Shown: positions 8,184 through 18,600, numbered from the stretch's first letter. The stretch is DNA of 64,000 nt from Pseudomonas californiensis (GCF_021147775.1 NZ_JAGTPK010000013.1:62001-126000), one strand, 5' to 3'. Notes: generated from the letters alone by a model not told the origin. Numbers and translations: made by a program.

Positions 8184-11100
8184 ATGTCTCTGGCTGATAT
8201 TCGTCTGGATGATAAATACCGGCTCGCCACCGGCAACCTGTACCTGACCGGCACTCAGGCATTGACCCGGTTGCCGATGCTGCAAAAACAGCGCGATGAA
8301 GCGCGGGGCCTGAACACGGCGGGGTTCATCTCCGGCTACCGTGGTTCGCCCTTGGGTAACCTGGATAAAAGCCTGTGGGACGCCAAGGATTACCTCCAGC
8401 AGAACGCTATCCATTTTCAACCTGGTATCAACGAAGAGCTTGCAGCCACTGCGGTGTGGGGCAGTCAGCAGGTCAACCTGTTTCCGCATGGCAAATACGA
8501 TGGTGTGTTCGCGCTGTGGTACGGCAAAGGGCCGGGCGTTGACCGCTGCGGTGACGTGTTCAAGCATGGCAACTCGGCCGGTGTCGCGGCTCAGGGCGGC
8601 GTGCTGATCCTGGCCGGTGACGATCACGGCTGCAAGTCGTCGACCATCGCGCACCAGAGTGAACACGCATTCATTGCCTCGATGATCCCGGTGCTCAACC
8701 CCAGCAACGTTCAGGAAATTCTTGATTACGGCATCATCGGCTGGGAATTGTCGCGGTACAGCGGCTGCTGGGTCGCGATGAAGACGATTGCTGAAAACGT
8801 CGACTCCTCTGCGGTCGTTGAAGTCAATCCACTGCGCATGGAAACCCGCATCCCTGAAGACTTCGTGCTGCCCGAAGGCGGTCTGCACATTCGTTGGCCG
8901 GACCCTCCGCTGGCACAGGAAGCGCGACTCAACACCTACAAGATCTACGCAGCGAGGGCGTTTGCCAGGGCCAACCAGTTGAACAAGGTGGTCATTGATT
9001 CGAGCAAGCCGCGGTTGGGCATTATCACCACCGGCAAGTCGTATCTGGACGTGCGCCAGGCACTCGAAGAGCTGGGTATCGACCAGCAGCTATGCGATCA
9101 AGTCGGCATCCGCGTGCTCAAGGTTGGTATGAGCTGGCCGCTCGAGCCTGTGTCGGTTCACGACTTTGCTGAAGGTCTGGACGAGATTCTGGTCGTCGAA
9201 GAAAAACGCAGCGTCATCGAGGACCAGCTCACCGGCCAGTTGTACAACTGGCCTGTGGACCGCCGCCCGGTGGTCGTGGGTGAATTTGACGAGGCCGGCC
9301 GCTCATTGCTGCCCAATCTCAGCGAACTGACCCCGGCGATGATTGCTCGCGTCATCGCCAAGCGTCTGGCGCCTTTCTACAGTAGCCCGCAGATCGAAGC
9401 GCGACTGCAGTTTCTAAGTGAAAAAGAAAAGGCTCTGCAGGCGCCGTTGTTCAACACCCAGCGTACTCCGCACTTCTGCTCCGGCTGCCCCCATAACACC
9501 TCGACCCGCGTACCGGAAGGCAGTCGGGCGCTGGCCGGGATCGGCTGCCACTACATGACCATCTGGATGGACCGGGAAACTGATACGTTCACTCAGATGG
9601 GCGGCGAGGGCGTTACCTGGATCGGTCAGGCCCCGTTCACTGAAACCCCTCATGTGTTTCAAAATCTGGGGGACGGCACCTACTTTCACTCGGGCCACCT
9701 GGCAGTGCGTGCTGCCGTGGCCTCCAAGGTCAACATCACGTACAAGATTCTTTATAACGACGCAGTCGCGATGACCGGCGGGCAACCTATCGATGGCGTG
9801 CTGCGTGTCGACCAGTTGAGTCGCCAGGTCTTTAACGAAGGCGTACAACGCATTGCACTGGTGTCGGACGAGCCGGACAAATATCCCGACCGTAACGGTT
9901 TTGCACCGATCACTACCTTTCACCATCGACGTGATCTGGATAGCGTGCAGCGCGAGTTGCGTGAGTTCAAAGGTGTTTCGGTCATCATCTACGACCAGAC
10001 CTGCGCCACTGAAAAACGTCGTCGGCGCAAACGCGGCACCATGCCTGACCTGGAAAAACGTGCGCTGATCAACCCGGCCGTCTGCGAAGGCTGCGGTGAC
10101 TGCGGCGTCAAATCCGGCTGCCTGTCGGTGCTGCCGAAGGAGACAGCCCAGGGCCGCAAACGGGAGATCGATCAGAGTGCGTGCAACAAGGACTTCAGCT
10201 GCGTCGAAGGTTTCTGCCCAAGTTTTGTAACGGTGCATGGCGGCAAGCTGCGCAAGCCGACGGTGCCCAGTCAGGTCGAGGCGTTCGCCCGTCTGCCTGA
10301 GCCTGCACTGCCTTCTCTGGACCGACCGTTCAATATTCTACTGCCGGGTGTGGGCGGCACGGGGGTTACCACGGTTGGCGCCATGCTGGGCTATGCCGCC
10401 AACCTCGAAGGCAAAGGGTGCAGCGTGTTGGATCAAGCCGGTCTGGCGCAAAAATTCGGTCCGGTGGTCAGTCATATTCGCATTGCTGCCCGTCAGCAAG
10501 ACCTGTTCGCGGTACGTATTGCGGCGGGTGAAGCACATCTTTTGCTGGGCTGTGACTTGTTGGTAGCGGCTGGCCCTGATGCGATTGCCAAGCTCGATAG
10601 CGCCATCTCGTACGCGGTCGTCAACAGTCAGCAGACACCGACTGCTGAGTTCACACGCAACCCGGACGCCGAGTTTCCTGTGGAGGCGATGAAGCAGACG
10701 ATAGTCGACGCGGTAGGGGCCGAAAAGACTCATTTCATCGAAGCCACCTCGTTGGCGACCAAACTGATGGGCGACAGCATCGCCAGCAACCTGTTCATGC
10801 TGGGCTACGCCTTTCAACTGGGCCTGATCCCATTGACGTCGGCGGCCATCGAAAAGGCCATCGAACTCAACGGCGTTGCCGTCAACCTCAATCAGCAGGC
10901 ATTTTTGTGGGGCCGTCGCGCGGCTCACGATCTGCCAGCCGTCGAAGCCTTCGTGAATCCTGAACGGCTGGATATCGAGCCGCCTCAGATGGAGCTGGAT
11001 CAGCGTATTCAAAGCAATGTCGCAAGCTTGAATCACTACCAGAACAGTGCGTATGCGGAGCGTTATCGAGCGCTGGTGCAGCGAGTGCGAGAGGCCGAGT

Positions 11101-11666
11101 CTCGCGTGTTCCCCGGTCAGCAGCCGACGCTGACCGAAGCGGTAGCATTCAACTACTTCAAACTGCTGGCTTACAAGGATGAGTACGAAGTAGCGCGGCT
11201 GTACAGCAATGGCGACTTCACCCGCCAACTGGAGGCGCAGTTCGAGGGCGACTACCGGCTGGAGTTTCATCTGGCGCCGTCCTGGCTGGCCAAGCGCGAT
11301 GTGCATACCGGGTTGCCTCGCAAGCGCAGTTTCGGGCCTTGGATGTTGCGCGCGTTCGATGTGCTCGCCCGATTCAAGTTCTTGCGCGGGACGGCGTTCG
11401 ATCCCTTTGGGCGCAGCCTTGAGCGCCAGCAGGAGCGTGAGCTGATTGATCGCTATATGGGTGATGTGGAGCTGATCCTGCAGCATCTTCAAGCGCATAA
11501 CCGTCACACGGCGCTCAGCCTGGCACGTCTGCCTGAGCGGATACGAGGCTATGGGCATATAAAGGAAAGCGCGATGAAGGCCGCGGCGTTGCAAGCCAAT
11601 GTATTACGCCGCAGCCTGGAGAGCGGCGAAGTGGCGGCACCGAAGCTGTATGAGGTAGCGGCCTGA
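8184..11666 (+). CDS. Indolepyruvate ferredoxin oxidoreductase, fused single-chain form
   Basis: 1160 residues starting MSLADIRLDDKYRL, with GAGAGG 7-12 nt before ATG 8184. Domains in order: an alpha-subunit-like pyrimidine/core region (about 20-400), a TPP-binding region with SGCPHNTSTR, GCHYMTIWMD and GGEGVTWIGQAP (about 430-560), a 4Fe-4S region rich in cysteine (CEGCGDCGVKSGC, then CNKDFSCVEGFC, about 640-690), and a gamma/beta-like ketoacid oxidoreductase domain starting PGVGGTGVTTVGAMLGYA (about 715 onward). It oxidatively decarboxylates aryl or branched 2-oxo acids to acyl-CoA with ferredoxin. The fused architecture is common in proteobacteria. It is monocistronic, ends in a strong terminator, and is probably controlled by the divergent Lrp gene. 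Confidence 0.92.
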   Translation: MSLADIRLDDKYRLATGNLYLTGTQALTRLPMLQKQRDEARGLNTAGFISGYRGSPLGNLDKSLWDAKDYLQQNAIHFQPGINEELAATAVWGSQQVNLFPHGKYDGVFALWYGKGPGVDRCGDVFKHGNSAGVAAQGGVLILAGDDHGCKSSTIAHQSEHAFIASMIPVLNPSNVQEILDYGIIGWELSRYSGCWVAMKTIAENVDSSAVVEVNPLRMETRIPEDFVLPEGGLHIRWPDPPLAQEARLNTYKIYAARAFARANQLNKVVIDSSKPRLGIITTGKSYLDVRQALEELGIDQQLCDQVGIRVLKVGMSWPLEPVSVHDFAEGLDEILVVEEKRSVIEDQLTGQLYNWPVDRRPVVVGEFDEAGRSLLPNLSELTPAMIARVIAKRLAPFYSSPQIEARLQFLSEKEKALQAPLFNTQRTPHFCSGCPHNTSTRVPEGSRALAGIGCHYMTIWMDRETDTFTQMGGEGVTWIGQAPFTETPHVFQNLGDGTYFHSGHLAVRAAVASKVNITYKILYNDAVAMTGGQPIDGVLRVDQLSRQVFNEGVQRIALVSDEPDKYPDRNGFAPITTFHHRRDLDSVQRELREFKGVSVIIYDQTCATEKRRRRKRGTMPDLEKRALINPAVCEGCGDCGVKSGCLSVLPKETAQGRKREIDQSACNKDFSCVEGFCPSFVTVHGGKLRKPTVPSQVEAFARLPEPALPSLDRPFNILLPGVGGTGVTTVGAMLGYAANLEGKGCSVLDQAGLAQKFGPVVSHIRIAARQQDLFAVRIAAGEAHLLLGCDLLVAAGPDAIAKLDSAISYAVVNSQQTPTAEFTRNPDAEFPVEAMKQTIVDAVGAEKTHFIEATSLATKLMGDSIASNLFMLGYAFQLGLIPLTSAAIEKAIELNGVAVNLNQQAFLWGRRAAHDLPAVEAFVNPERLDIEPPQMELDQRIQSNVASLNHYQNSAYAERYRALVQRVREAESRVFPGQQPTLTEAVAFNYFKLLAYKDEYEVARLYSNGDFTRQLEAQFEGDYRLEFHLAPSWLAKRDVHTGLPRKRSFGPWMLRAFDVLARFKFLRGTAFDPFGRSLERQQERELIDRYMGDVELILQHLQAHNRHTALSLARLPERIRGYGHIKESAMKAAALQANVLRRSLESGEVAAPKLYEVAA

Positions 11667-11690
11667 GTCGTTAACAAGCACTGCTGACTG

Positions 11691-11722
11691 AAAACGGGAG
11701 CCTGTGCTCCCGTTTTCTTTTT
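11691..11722 (+). terminator. Terminator after the indolepyruvate oxidoreductase gene
   Basis: 10-bp stem AAAACGGGAG (11691-11700) / CTCCCGTTTT (11707-11716), 6-nt loop, followed by CTTTTT. On the opposite strand the stem also ends in TTTT, so it may stop cobM transcripts too. Confidence 0.88.
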
Positions 11723-11752
11723 AAGGGACGTCTGATAATTGGAGCCCTGATA

Positions 11753-12499
11753 TCAGGGCCTGAACAGGTGCGCGTGGCTTGCCCGGTACAAGGAAGACTC
11801 GCTGAACGTATCGTCAGCCAGTACGCGGCCAACCAGTATCAAGGCAGTGCGACGAAAGCCTTTGACCTGAACCTTTTCCTCTATGTCTGCCAGAGTGCCG
11901 AGCACCCAGTCCTGATCGGGCCAACTGGCGCGGTGTACTACTGCAATCGGGCAGTCGGCACCGTAATGCGGGATCAGCTCTTCGACGATGCGCGGCAGGT
12001 TCTTTACCCCTAAATGAATTGCCATGGTCGCACGGTGCTGGGCCAGGCTCGCCAGTTCTTCCCCAGCGGGCATGACCGTCTTGTCTGCGTAACGGGTCAG
12101 AATCACACTTTGTGAAATGTCCGGCAGGGTCAGTTCTGTGCCCAGCAGCGCAGCACACGCGGCAGTGGCTGTGACACCCGGAATTATTTCGAACGGAATG
12201 TTCAGCTCACGTAAATGGCGGATCTGCTCGCCAATCGCGCCATACAGGCTGGGATCACCGGAGTGCACGCGCGCCACGTCCTGGCCCTGAACGTGAGCTG
12301 CCTTGATCAGTTCAATGATCTGTTCCAGGTGCAGCTCGGCGCTGTTGGTGATCTGAACGGCCTGATTGCCCTCCAGCACCGCGACCGGCACCAGTGAGCC
12401 CGCGTAGATGATAATCGGACAGGTGCGTATCAGGCGTTGTCCCTTGACGGTGATCAGTTCGGGATCGCCAGGGCCCGCGCCGATGAAATAGACGGTCAA
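11753..12499 (-). CDS. cobM: Precorrin-4 C11-methyltransferase CobM
   Basis: 248 residues. It opens MTVYFIGAGPGDPELITVKG, the nucleotide-like SAM loop of class III uroporphyrin/precorrin methyltransferases. Further family marks are YAGSLVPVAVLEG, the VARVHSGDPSLYGAIGEQ motif and IPFEIIPGVTATAACAA. CobM transfers a methyl group to C-11 of precorrin-4 in the aerobic B12 pathway. It is the last gene of the minus-strand cbtB-cbtA-cobE-cobM unit behind the leftward cobalamin riboswitch. A 49-bp gap separates it from cobE. Confidence 0.93.
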   Translation of the reverse strand: MTVYFIGAGPGDPELITVKGQRLIRTCPIIIYAGSLVPVAVLEGNQAVQITNSAELHLEQIIELIKAAHVQGQDVARVHSGDPSLYGAIGEQIRHLRELNIPFEIIPGVTATAACAALLGTELTLPDISQSVILTRYADKTVMPAGEELASLAQHRATMAIHLGVKNLPRIVEELIPHYGADCPIAVVHRASWPDQDWVLGTLADIEEKVQVKGFRRTALILVGRVLADDTFSESSLYRASHAHLFRP

Positions 12500-12548
12500 T
12501 CGATTCTCCAGAAGTCAGGACTCAAAGCCGGAAAGGGCAGGCAGGGCA

Positions 12549-12998
12549 TTATCCGCTTTGTGCTTCGCTGGATGCCAACGCAAATGTCGCGTAAGGGCTT
12601 TTTCGGCGCTCGATCCACAGCCGGGCGCTGCCGTCGCCCAGTTCGGCCGCGTGGGCCAGCGCAGAGCCTTCGGCAACACCGTGACAGCCGGTGTGCTGGA
12701 AGACCTGCTGTGAACGGTGGGACAGATGCAGCTCCCATGACACCAGTTGCGCTGCGTTGAAAAATACCAGCGGCACTGCCAGTTGCTCGGCCAGTTCGTG
12801 CAGGCCGGGCTCCGCACTTTTCAGATCAATGGACGCCAGAGCTGTGATATCAGAAAGACTCAGCCCCAGCGTCAGTAGGCTCTGTTCGATCAACTCGCGC
12901 AACAGGGCTGCCGAGCAGCCCTGCCGACACCCCACCCCGGCTACCAGAACAGAACCCGGGCGTATCGAGAGCGGATCAGACAGGTTTGCCGCCGCCAT
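12549..12998 (-). CDS. cobE: Cobalamin biosynthesis protein CobE (CbiG C-terminal-like)
   Basis: 149 residues. The opening VLVAGVGCRQGCSAALLREL, the SDITALASIDLKSAEPGLHE stretch and the GCHGVAEGSALA segment match CobE/CbiG_C proteins, a small protein of the aerobic cobalamin pathway whose exact reaction is still unclear. In this family it accompanies CobM or CbiG functions. It starts 3 nt after the cbtA stop, implying translational coupling. Length agrees with the family (about 130-150). Confidence 0.85.
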   Translation of the reverse strand: MAAANLSDPLSIRPGSVLVAGVGCRQGCSAALLRELIEQSLLTLGLSLSDITALASIDLKSAEPGLHELAEQLAVPLVFFNAAQLVSWELHLSHRSQQVFQHTGCHGVAEGSALAHAAELGDGSARLWIERRKSPYATFALASSEAQSG

Positions 12999-13000
12999 CT

Positions 13001-13699
13001 TTACGACTCAAGCGCACTGCGACGGAACAGCCAGGCGCTGATCAACCCCATCGCTATCCAGAACACGGCGTTGGTCAGCAGGGACGCGACCTGGAACTGA
13101 GACCCCAGTGTTTCAGGTGCAAGGCTTTCATGAACCATAGGCTGCGGCGCACCTATCAGGTGCGGCATAACCAGAATGGCCGCGCCCAGCAACTTCAGCA
13201 GGCGACCCTGACCGAAAACCAGCAGGGCGAGTCCTGCGGCTGTAGACGCTGCAGTGCCAATCCACCAGAACTGGCGCTGACTCAGTTCGGCTGCTGCGGT
13301 CCCCGGCAGCTCAGGCGGCAGGCCCAGTGTTGGCGCGAGCACGAACACCGCAAAGCCGGCCAGTCCCCACCATGCGCCCTGTACGGTGCGGCCCGGCGCG
13401 CGCAAGGTATAAAGCCCGGCCAGCATCAGTGCGAAGCCGACCGCGACCACCAGATTGCCGCCAGTGGTAGACAGCACACGTTGCCAGCCATCTTCCGGCT
13501 CCCAGGCAGCCTCGTCATGCTCGTGGCTGTGCCCGGCCACTGCGCCAGCAGCGTGCTCGTGCACATGTTCGGCGGGAGCGTTTTCGTAGGTTTCTGCCTG
13601 ATGAATCAGCGGTACGACCCAAAAGCTTTGCAACAGGGTCAGCAGCAGGGCTGCAAGCAGGCCGGTAAAGCCTGCCGTCTGAGCGATTCGCTTGAACAT
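13001..13699 (-). CDS. cbtA: Cobalt transporter subunit CbtA
   Basis: 232 residues from ATG 13699. It has about five to six membrane helices, beginning with MFKRIAQTAGFTGLLAALLL. The first external loop is histidine-rich (AEHVHEHAAGAVAGHSHEHD, residues about 45-65), as in CbtA, a predicted B12-regulated cobalt permease. Its partner cbtB lies just upstream and both sit under the leftward cobalamin riboswitch, so it should import cobalt when B12 is scarce. An open frame upstream to 13822 runs into cbtB and is rejected as the start. Confidence 0.88.
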   Translation of the reverse strand: MFKRIAQTAGFTGLLAALLLTLLQSFWVVPLIHQAETYENAPAEHVHEHAAGAVAGHSHEHDEAAWEPEDGWQRVLSTTGGNLVVAVGFALMLAGLYTLRAPGRTVQGAWWGLAGFAVFVLAPTLGLPPELPGTAAAELSQRQFWWIGTAASTAAGLALLVFGQGRLLKLLGAAILVMPHLIGAPQPMVHESLAPETLGSQFQVASLLTNAVFWIAMGLISAWLFRRSALES

Positions 13700-13709
13700 T
13701 GTGTTGCCC

Positions 13710-13895
13710 TCAATGGCAAGGAAAGGCTGCGCTGTGGCGGGTGTCATGCGCGGCATTGTGCACCGCAGCGATGTGCGAGAAACCGGCAAAATAGACCAGG
13801 CACGCGCCCAGGAAGACCGCACTGATGGCGGCTGTCAGGCGTTGGCTGCGGGTTGAACTGGTAGCGGCGGACTGGCTGCTGCTGATGGTCGACAT
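13710..13895 (-). CDS. cbtB: Cobalt transporter subunit CbtB
   Basis: 61 residues from ATG 13895, with AGAGGG 6-11 nt upstream. It has a single membrane helix (residues about 20-40, LTAAISAVFLGACLVYFAGF) and a short histidine-bearing tail (SHIAAVHNAAHDTRH) that is the CbtB hallmark. CbtB is the small partner of CbtA in a predicted cobalt importer. It is the first gene after the leftward riboswitch and is easily missed, since a much longer spurious frame covers it together with the riboswitch. Confidence 0.87.
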   Translation of the reverse strand: MSTISSSQSAATSSTRSQRLTAAISAVFLGACLVYFAGFSHIAAVHNAAHDTRHSAAFPCH

Positions 13896-14002
13896 GGCGA
13901 TCCCTCTTGATTGTTGGCGAGTGGGCATGCACACAAGAACCCACTGACAGGCGTCAGAGGTTTCAACTGCGCCCGCCCACCGCGGGTTTGTCATTGCAAA
14001 AA

Positions 14003-14182
14003 TGTCGGGCCGGTCTCCGGGCTTGCGAGGGGCGACCAGGTCGCCGATCAAGGTCACCTTCCCATGCCGTGGCACAGTGGATACGACCTTCTCTCGCTTA
14101 CCGTTGCGGGGGCAGCGCCGGACTTGCTCAAGATTCTGAGCGCACCGGTTTCCCGTTTCACCCCGTGAGGGGCACCCGTAAC
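14003..14182 (-). promoter_or_regulatory. Cobalamin riboswitch controlling cbtB-cbtA-cobE-cobM
   Basis: On the minus strand the conserved elements occur in order: GGTGCCCC (about 14176-14169), GGGAAACCGGTG, the highly conserved GCTGCCCCCGCAACGGTAAG, CCACTGTGCC, GGGAAGGTG, and the 3' B12-box GCCCGGAGACCGGCC (about 14005-14022). Adenosylcobalamin binding represses downstream genes. About 110 nt separate its end from cbtB. Confidence 0.92.
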
Positions 14183-14255
14183 AAGGCGCACAGGAGACCA
14201 TGGGCAGCAGTGCATCGTCAATCTGAACGATTGACCTGTCTGCGGCCACTGCGTA

Positions 14256-14467
14256 GCCTTGCCGGTTCGAGGTTCTCCATTCGCGGCGTTGCCGGAACGG
14301 AGCTAAGACGGGAATGCGGTCCATGCCGCAGCTGCCCCCGCAACTGTAAACGGTCATGTTCATCGCACAGCCACTGCTCGGGCGGGAAGGCGCGGTGAAT
14401 GCGTATCGCACGGGTCAAACCGCCTGTGATACGCCGCCGTGAGCCAGGAGACCTGCCTCGATACGGG
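14256..14467 (+). promoter_or_regulatory. Cobalamin riboswitch controlling cobW-cobN-chlI/chlD
   Basis: Plus-strand elements in order: GGTTCGAGGTTCTCC, GGGAATGCGG, AGCTGCCCCCGCAACTGTAA (core, 14330-14349), AGCCACTG (14369-14376), GGGCGGGAAGGCGCGG, and the 3' GAGCCAGGAGACCTGCCTCG (14441-14460). It lies 116 nt before cobW. Its 5' end faces the other riboswitch, about 75 bp away, so the two leaders are transcribed divergently from one short promoter region. Confidence 0.94.
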
Positions 14468-14583
14468 CCACGGCCTGCGAATTCTCACTACAACCGGGCG
14501 GGGTGATCCGGTGGCGATCCGATCCATGTGCCTTGCGCGTGGCCATCGTCCTGTTTGCCCGCCGCATTGCCAAAGGGCACCTG

Positions 14584-15648
14584 ATGAAAACATTGGCCAA
14601 ACTCCCTGTCACCATCGTTACCGGCTTCCTGGGCTCGGGCAAGACGACACTGTTGCGGCACATGCTCGACAACGCCGAAGGACGACGCATCGCGGTCATC
14701 GTCAACGAGTTCGGTGAGCTGGGTATCGACGGTGAGATCCTCAAGCAGTGCACCATCGGCTGCACCGAAGAAGAAGCCAATGGCCGGGTTTACGAACTGG
14801 CCAACGGCTGCCTGTGCTGCACCGTCCAGGAAGAGTTTTTCCCGGTCATGCGTGAGCTGGTGGCGCGGCGCGGCGATCTGGACCACATTCTGATTGAAAC
14901 TTCCGGGCTGGCACTGCCCAAGCCCCTGGTCCAGGCATTCCAGTGGCCGGAAATCCGCAACGCGTGCACTGTTGATGCGGTGATTACCGTGGTCGACAGT
15001 CCGGCTGTGCTGGCCGGTACCTTTGCCGCATTTCCGGATCAAGTGGACGCGCAGCGCAAGCTCGACCCGAATCTGGACCACGAATCACCCCTGCATGAGC
15101 TGTTCGCCGACCAACTGGCCAGCGCCGACCTGGTCATCCTCAACAAGGCCGACATGATTGGCCCCGAAGGGCTCGCGGCGGTGCGCGCCGAAGTCGCCGA
15201 GGAGCTGCCGCCTGCCGTGAAAGTGATCGAGGCGAGCAGCGGTCGCCTGCCGATCAGCGTGTTGCTGGGTGTGGGTGCCGAATCCGAGCTGCATATCGAT
15301 GGCCGCAAGACTCACCATGACCATCACGAGGGCGATGATCATGACGACCACGATCACGACGCTTTCGATTCTATTTCCATCACCTTGCCCCAGGCGGACG
15401 AAAGCGTATTGCTCGCTGCGCTGAACCAACTGGTCGTGCAGCACGGCATCCTGCGGGTCAAGGGCTTTGCTGCCATTCCTGGCAAGCCGATGCGCCTGCT
15501 CATTCAAGGCGTGGGCACGCGCTTCGACAAGCATTTCGACCGCGCCTGGCGTGCCGATGAACAGCGCGTCACGCAACTGGTGCTGATCGGCCAGGAGCTG
15601 GATGCCGTGGCACTTGAAGCCCAACTCAACGCTGCGATTGCTGGCTGA
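14584..15648 (+). CDS. cobW: Cobalamin biosynthesis GTPase CobW
   Basis: 354 residues. G3E-family GTPase: Walker A GFLGSGKTT (residues 14-22), VIVNEFGELGIDG, the metal motif GCLCC (about 78-82), the NKAD guanine motif and a histidine/aspartate-rich loop (HHDHHEGDDHDDHDHD, about 240-258) that likely binds cobalt or zinc. CobW proteins are metallochaperones thought to deliver cobalt to the CobNST-type chelatase. It is followed by cobN after 3 nt and lies under the rightward B12 riboswitch. The frame is open upstream to 14503, but the family start is ATG 14584. Confidence 0.92.
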   Translation: MKTLAKLPVTIVTGFLGSGKTTLLRHMLDNAEGRRIAVIVNEFGELGIDGEILKQCTIGCTEEEANGRVYELANGCLCCTVQEEFFPVMRELVARRGDLDHILIETSGLALPKPLVQAFQWPEIRNACTVDAVITVVDSPAVLAGTFAAFPDQVDAQRKLDPNLDHESPLHELFADQLASADLVILNKADMIGPEGLAAVRAEVAEELPPAVKVIEASSGRLPISVLLGVGAESELHIDGRKTHHDHHEGDDHDDHDHDAFDSISITLPQADESVLLAALNQLVVQHGILRVKGFAAIPGKPMRLLIQGVGTRFDKHFDRAWRADEQRVTQLVLIGQELDAVALEAQLNAAIAG

Positions 15649-15651
15649 CCC

Positions 15652-18600
15652 ATGCATCTATTGAGAACCCAGCCCGGCGGCTTTGTGCCGGACGACAGTA
15701 TTGCTGATCTCGGGCAGACCCCCGCCGAGCTGGTGATTCTCTGCAGTGGCGATTCAAGCCTGGCGTTACTGGCCGAAGCGGCTCAGCAGTTGCCTGACGA
15801 TTATCCGACCCTGCGTCTGGCCAATCCGATGCAGGTCCAGAATCATGCCTCGGTCGATCTGTATGTCGATGAGGTATTGCGCCACGCAAAAGTCATTCTG
15901 ATCTCCCTGCACGGCGGCATCGGCTACTGGCGCTATGGCGTCGAGCGCCTGATGGAACTCGCTGCGCGAGGTGTGCAAGTGATTCTGGTGCCGGGTGACG
16001 ACCGCCCGGATCCGGAGCTCAGCGACCTGAGCACCGTCCCGGCCGCTGCGCGTGATCGGCTGTGGCAGTTCTTGCGGCAGGGCGGCCTGCAGAATGCACT
16101 TGACCTGTATCGCTGCATGGCGAGCACCTGGCTGGCGCGTGATTATCCATGGGCCGAGCCTGCGCCGTTGCCACGCACGGCTGTCTATCATCCGAACCTT
16201 GCCAGCGCTGCGGTAAAGGATTGGCAGGCGCAATGGCACATCGAATGGCCGGTCGTGGCGCTGCTGTTCTACCGTTCGCATTTGCAAGCGGCCAACACCG
16301 GCTTCATTGATGAGTTTTGCGCGCGTTTGCAGGCGCAGGGCATCAATCCGCTGCCTATCGCGGTGGCAAGCCTGAAAGAGCCGGGCTGCTTCAAGCAGGT
16401 GGAAGACTGGCTTGATGAAACTGAAGTCGAGTTGATCCTCAATACGACCGGTTTTGCCCAATCCAGTCCAGAAGCGCCGCACCTGCGACCGTTTCGGCGC
16501 AACGTGCCCGTGATTCAGGCCATCTGCGCGCAAGACAACGAACCCGCGTGGCAGGCCAGCGAGCAGGGCCTGGGTGCGCGTGATCTGGCCATGCACATCG
16601 CTTTGCCCGAACTGGATGGGCGAATCATCAGTCGGCCCATCAGTTTCAAGGACCTGGCCTGGCGCAGCGAGCGCAGCCAGTCGGACGTGGTGTGCTACCG
16701 AGCACAACCCGAGCGCATGGATTTCGTGGCGCAGCTGGCACGCCGCTGGATAGAACTGGCGCGTCTGCCCAATGGCGAAAAACGCGTAGCCCTGATCCTC
16801 GCCAATTATCCAACCCGCGACGGCCGGATCGGCAATGGTGTGGGGCTGGACACGCCGGCCGCGGCCTTGAATATTCTGCGTGCGATGGAGGCTGAGGGTT
16901 ATCCCTTGGCAGGTTTGCCTGACAGCGGTACTGAGCTGATCCAGCAGTTGCTCGGCGGCGTGACCAATGACCTGGACACCATCGATCTGCGGCCTTGTCA
17001 GCAGAGCATGGCGCTGGATGAGTACCTGTCTGCCTTTAATGATTTGCCGCAAGCCAACCGCGATGCGGTGAACGCACGCTGGGGGGAGCCGGCTGCCGAC
17101 CCGATGTTTCGCGCCGGGCGCATGATGATCGCGGGACTGCGCTTTGGCCTGACGTTTGTGGGTATTCAGCCGGCCCGCGGTTATCAGGTCGACACCAGCG
17201 CCGTGTATCACGACCCCGATCTGGTGCCGCCGCATGGCTATCTGGCGTTCTATTTCTGGTTGCGCAAGGCTTATGGCGCGCACGCCGTGGTGCACGTCGG
17301 CAAGCACGGCAACCTGGAGTGGCTGCCGGGCAAGGGCGTCGGCCTGTCCGAACACTGCTGGCCGGACGCGGTGCTGGGCCCGATGCCGAACATCTACCCG
17401 TTTATCGTCAACGACCCGGGCGAGGGCGCACAGGCCAAGCGCCGTACTCAGGCGGTCATTATTGATCACCTGATGCCGCCGCTGACCCGCGCCGAAACCT
17501 ACGGGCCGCTGCGCAATCTCGAACTGCTGGCCGACGAGTTCTACGAAGCGCAACTGCTGGACCCGCGCCGCGCCCAGGAGCTGCAACGCGACATTCTGCA
17601 ACTGGTGCGCGAAACCCGTATTGACCGCGAGCTGGAGCTGGACGAATCCGCAGGCAGCGATGCCGATGCGGCGGTCTGGCTGCCACGGCTGGATACCTAC
17701 CTGTGCGACCTGAAAGAGTCGCAGATTCGCGACGGGCTGCACATTTTCGGTCAATCACCGCAAGGGCGGTTGCGGGTCGACACGCTGCTCGCTCTGCTGC
17801 GCATTCCGCGTGGCGATGGGCGCGGTGCCCAGTCCAGCCTGCTGCGTGCCCTGAGCAAGGCCTTTGATCTGGGCTTTGACCCGCTGGATTGCGATCTGGC
17901 CGAGCCATGGCAAGGCCCACGTCCGTCTGCGCTGCTGGCGGTCAGTGATGACCCCTGGCGCAGCGCCGGTGATGCGCGCGAGCGGCTTGAGCTGTATGCC
18001 GCCGTGTTGATCGAACGCATTGACGCAGGCGAGCACATACAGGATTTACCTGCGCACGACGACCTTGCGCTGATTCTTGACAGCTTGCGCGAGGTGGTTG
18101 CCCCGCGCCTCGATGCCTGCGGTCCCGGCGAAATGCAGGGCATGCTGGATGCCTTGAGTGGCCGCTTCGTCCCGGCTGGCCCAAGCGGTGCGCCCAGCCG
18201 TGGACGACTGGACGTACTGCCGACCGGCCGTAACTTCTTTACCGTGGACGTGCGCAACCTGCCGACCACCACCGCCTGGCGCATCGGTTTCCAATCGGCG
18301 AACCTGCTGTTGGAGCGTCATCTTCAGGATCATGGCGATCACCTGCGGCAGTTGGGGCTCTCTGTCTGGGGCACCGCCACCATGCGCACTGGCGGTGACG
18401 ATATCGCCCAGGCCATGGCACTGATGGGCGTGCGGCCGGTCTGGGCGACGGGCAGCCAGCGGGTTGATGACTTCGAAATCCTGCCGATCAGCCTGCTGGA
18501 CCGCCCCAGGGTGGACGTGACATTGCGCGTGTCAGGCTTTTTTCGTGACGCCTTCGCCAACCTGATTCGCCTGTTCGACGCTGCCGTGCAAGCGGTTGCC

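Noticed and set aside
13710..14411. A 233-residue minus-strand frame covering cbtB and the leftward cobalamin riboswitch
   Set aside because: Upstream of ATG 13895 the translation is low-complexity and coincides with the riboswitch. Only the last 61 residues look like a protein (CbtB).
15766..17754. A 662-residue open frame antisense to cobN, and similar long antisense frames (10338-11594 against the indolepyruvate gene, 60650-62290 against ahpF)
   Set aside because: They mirror strongly conserved genes on the other strand, have no family match and arise from high-GC third positions.
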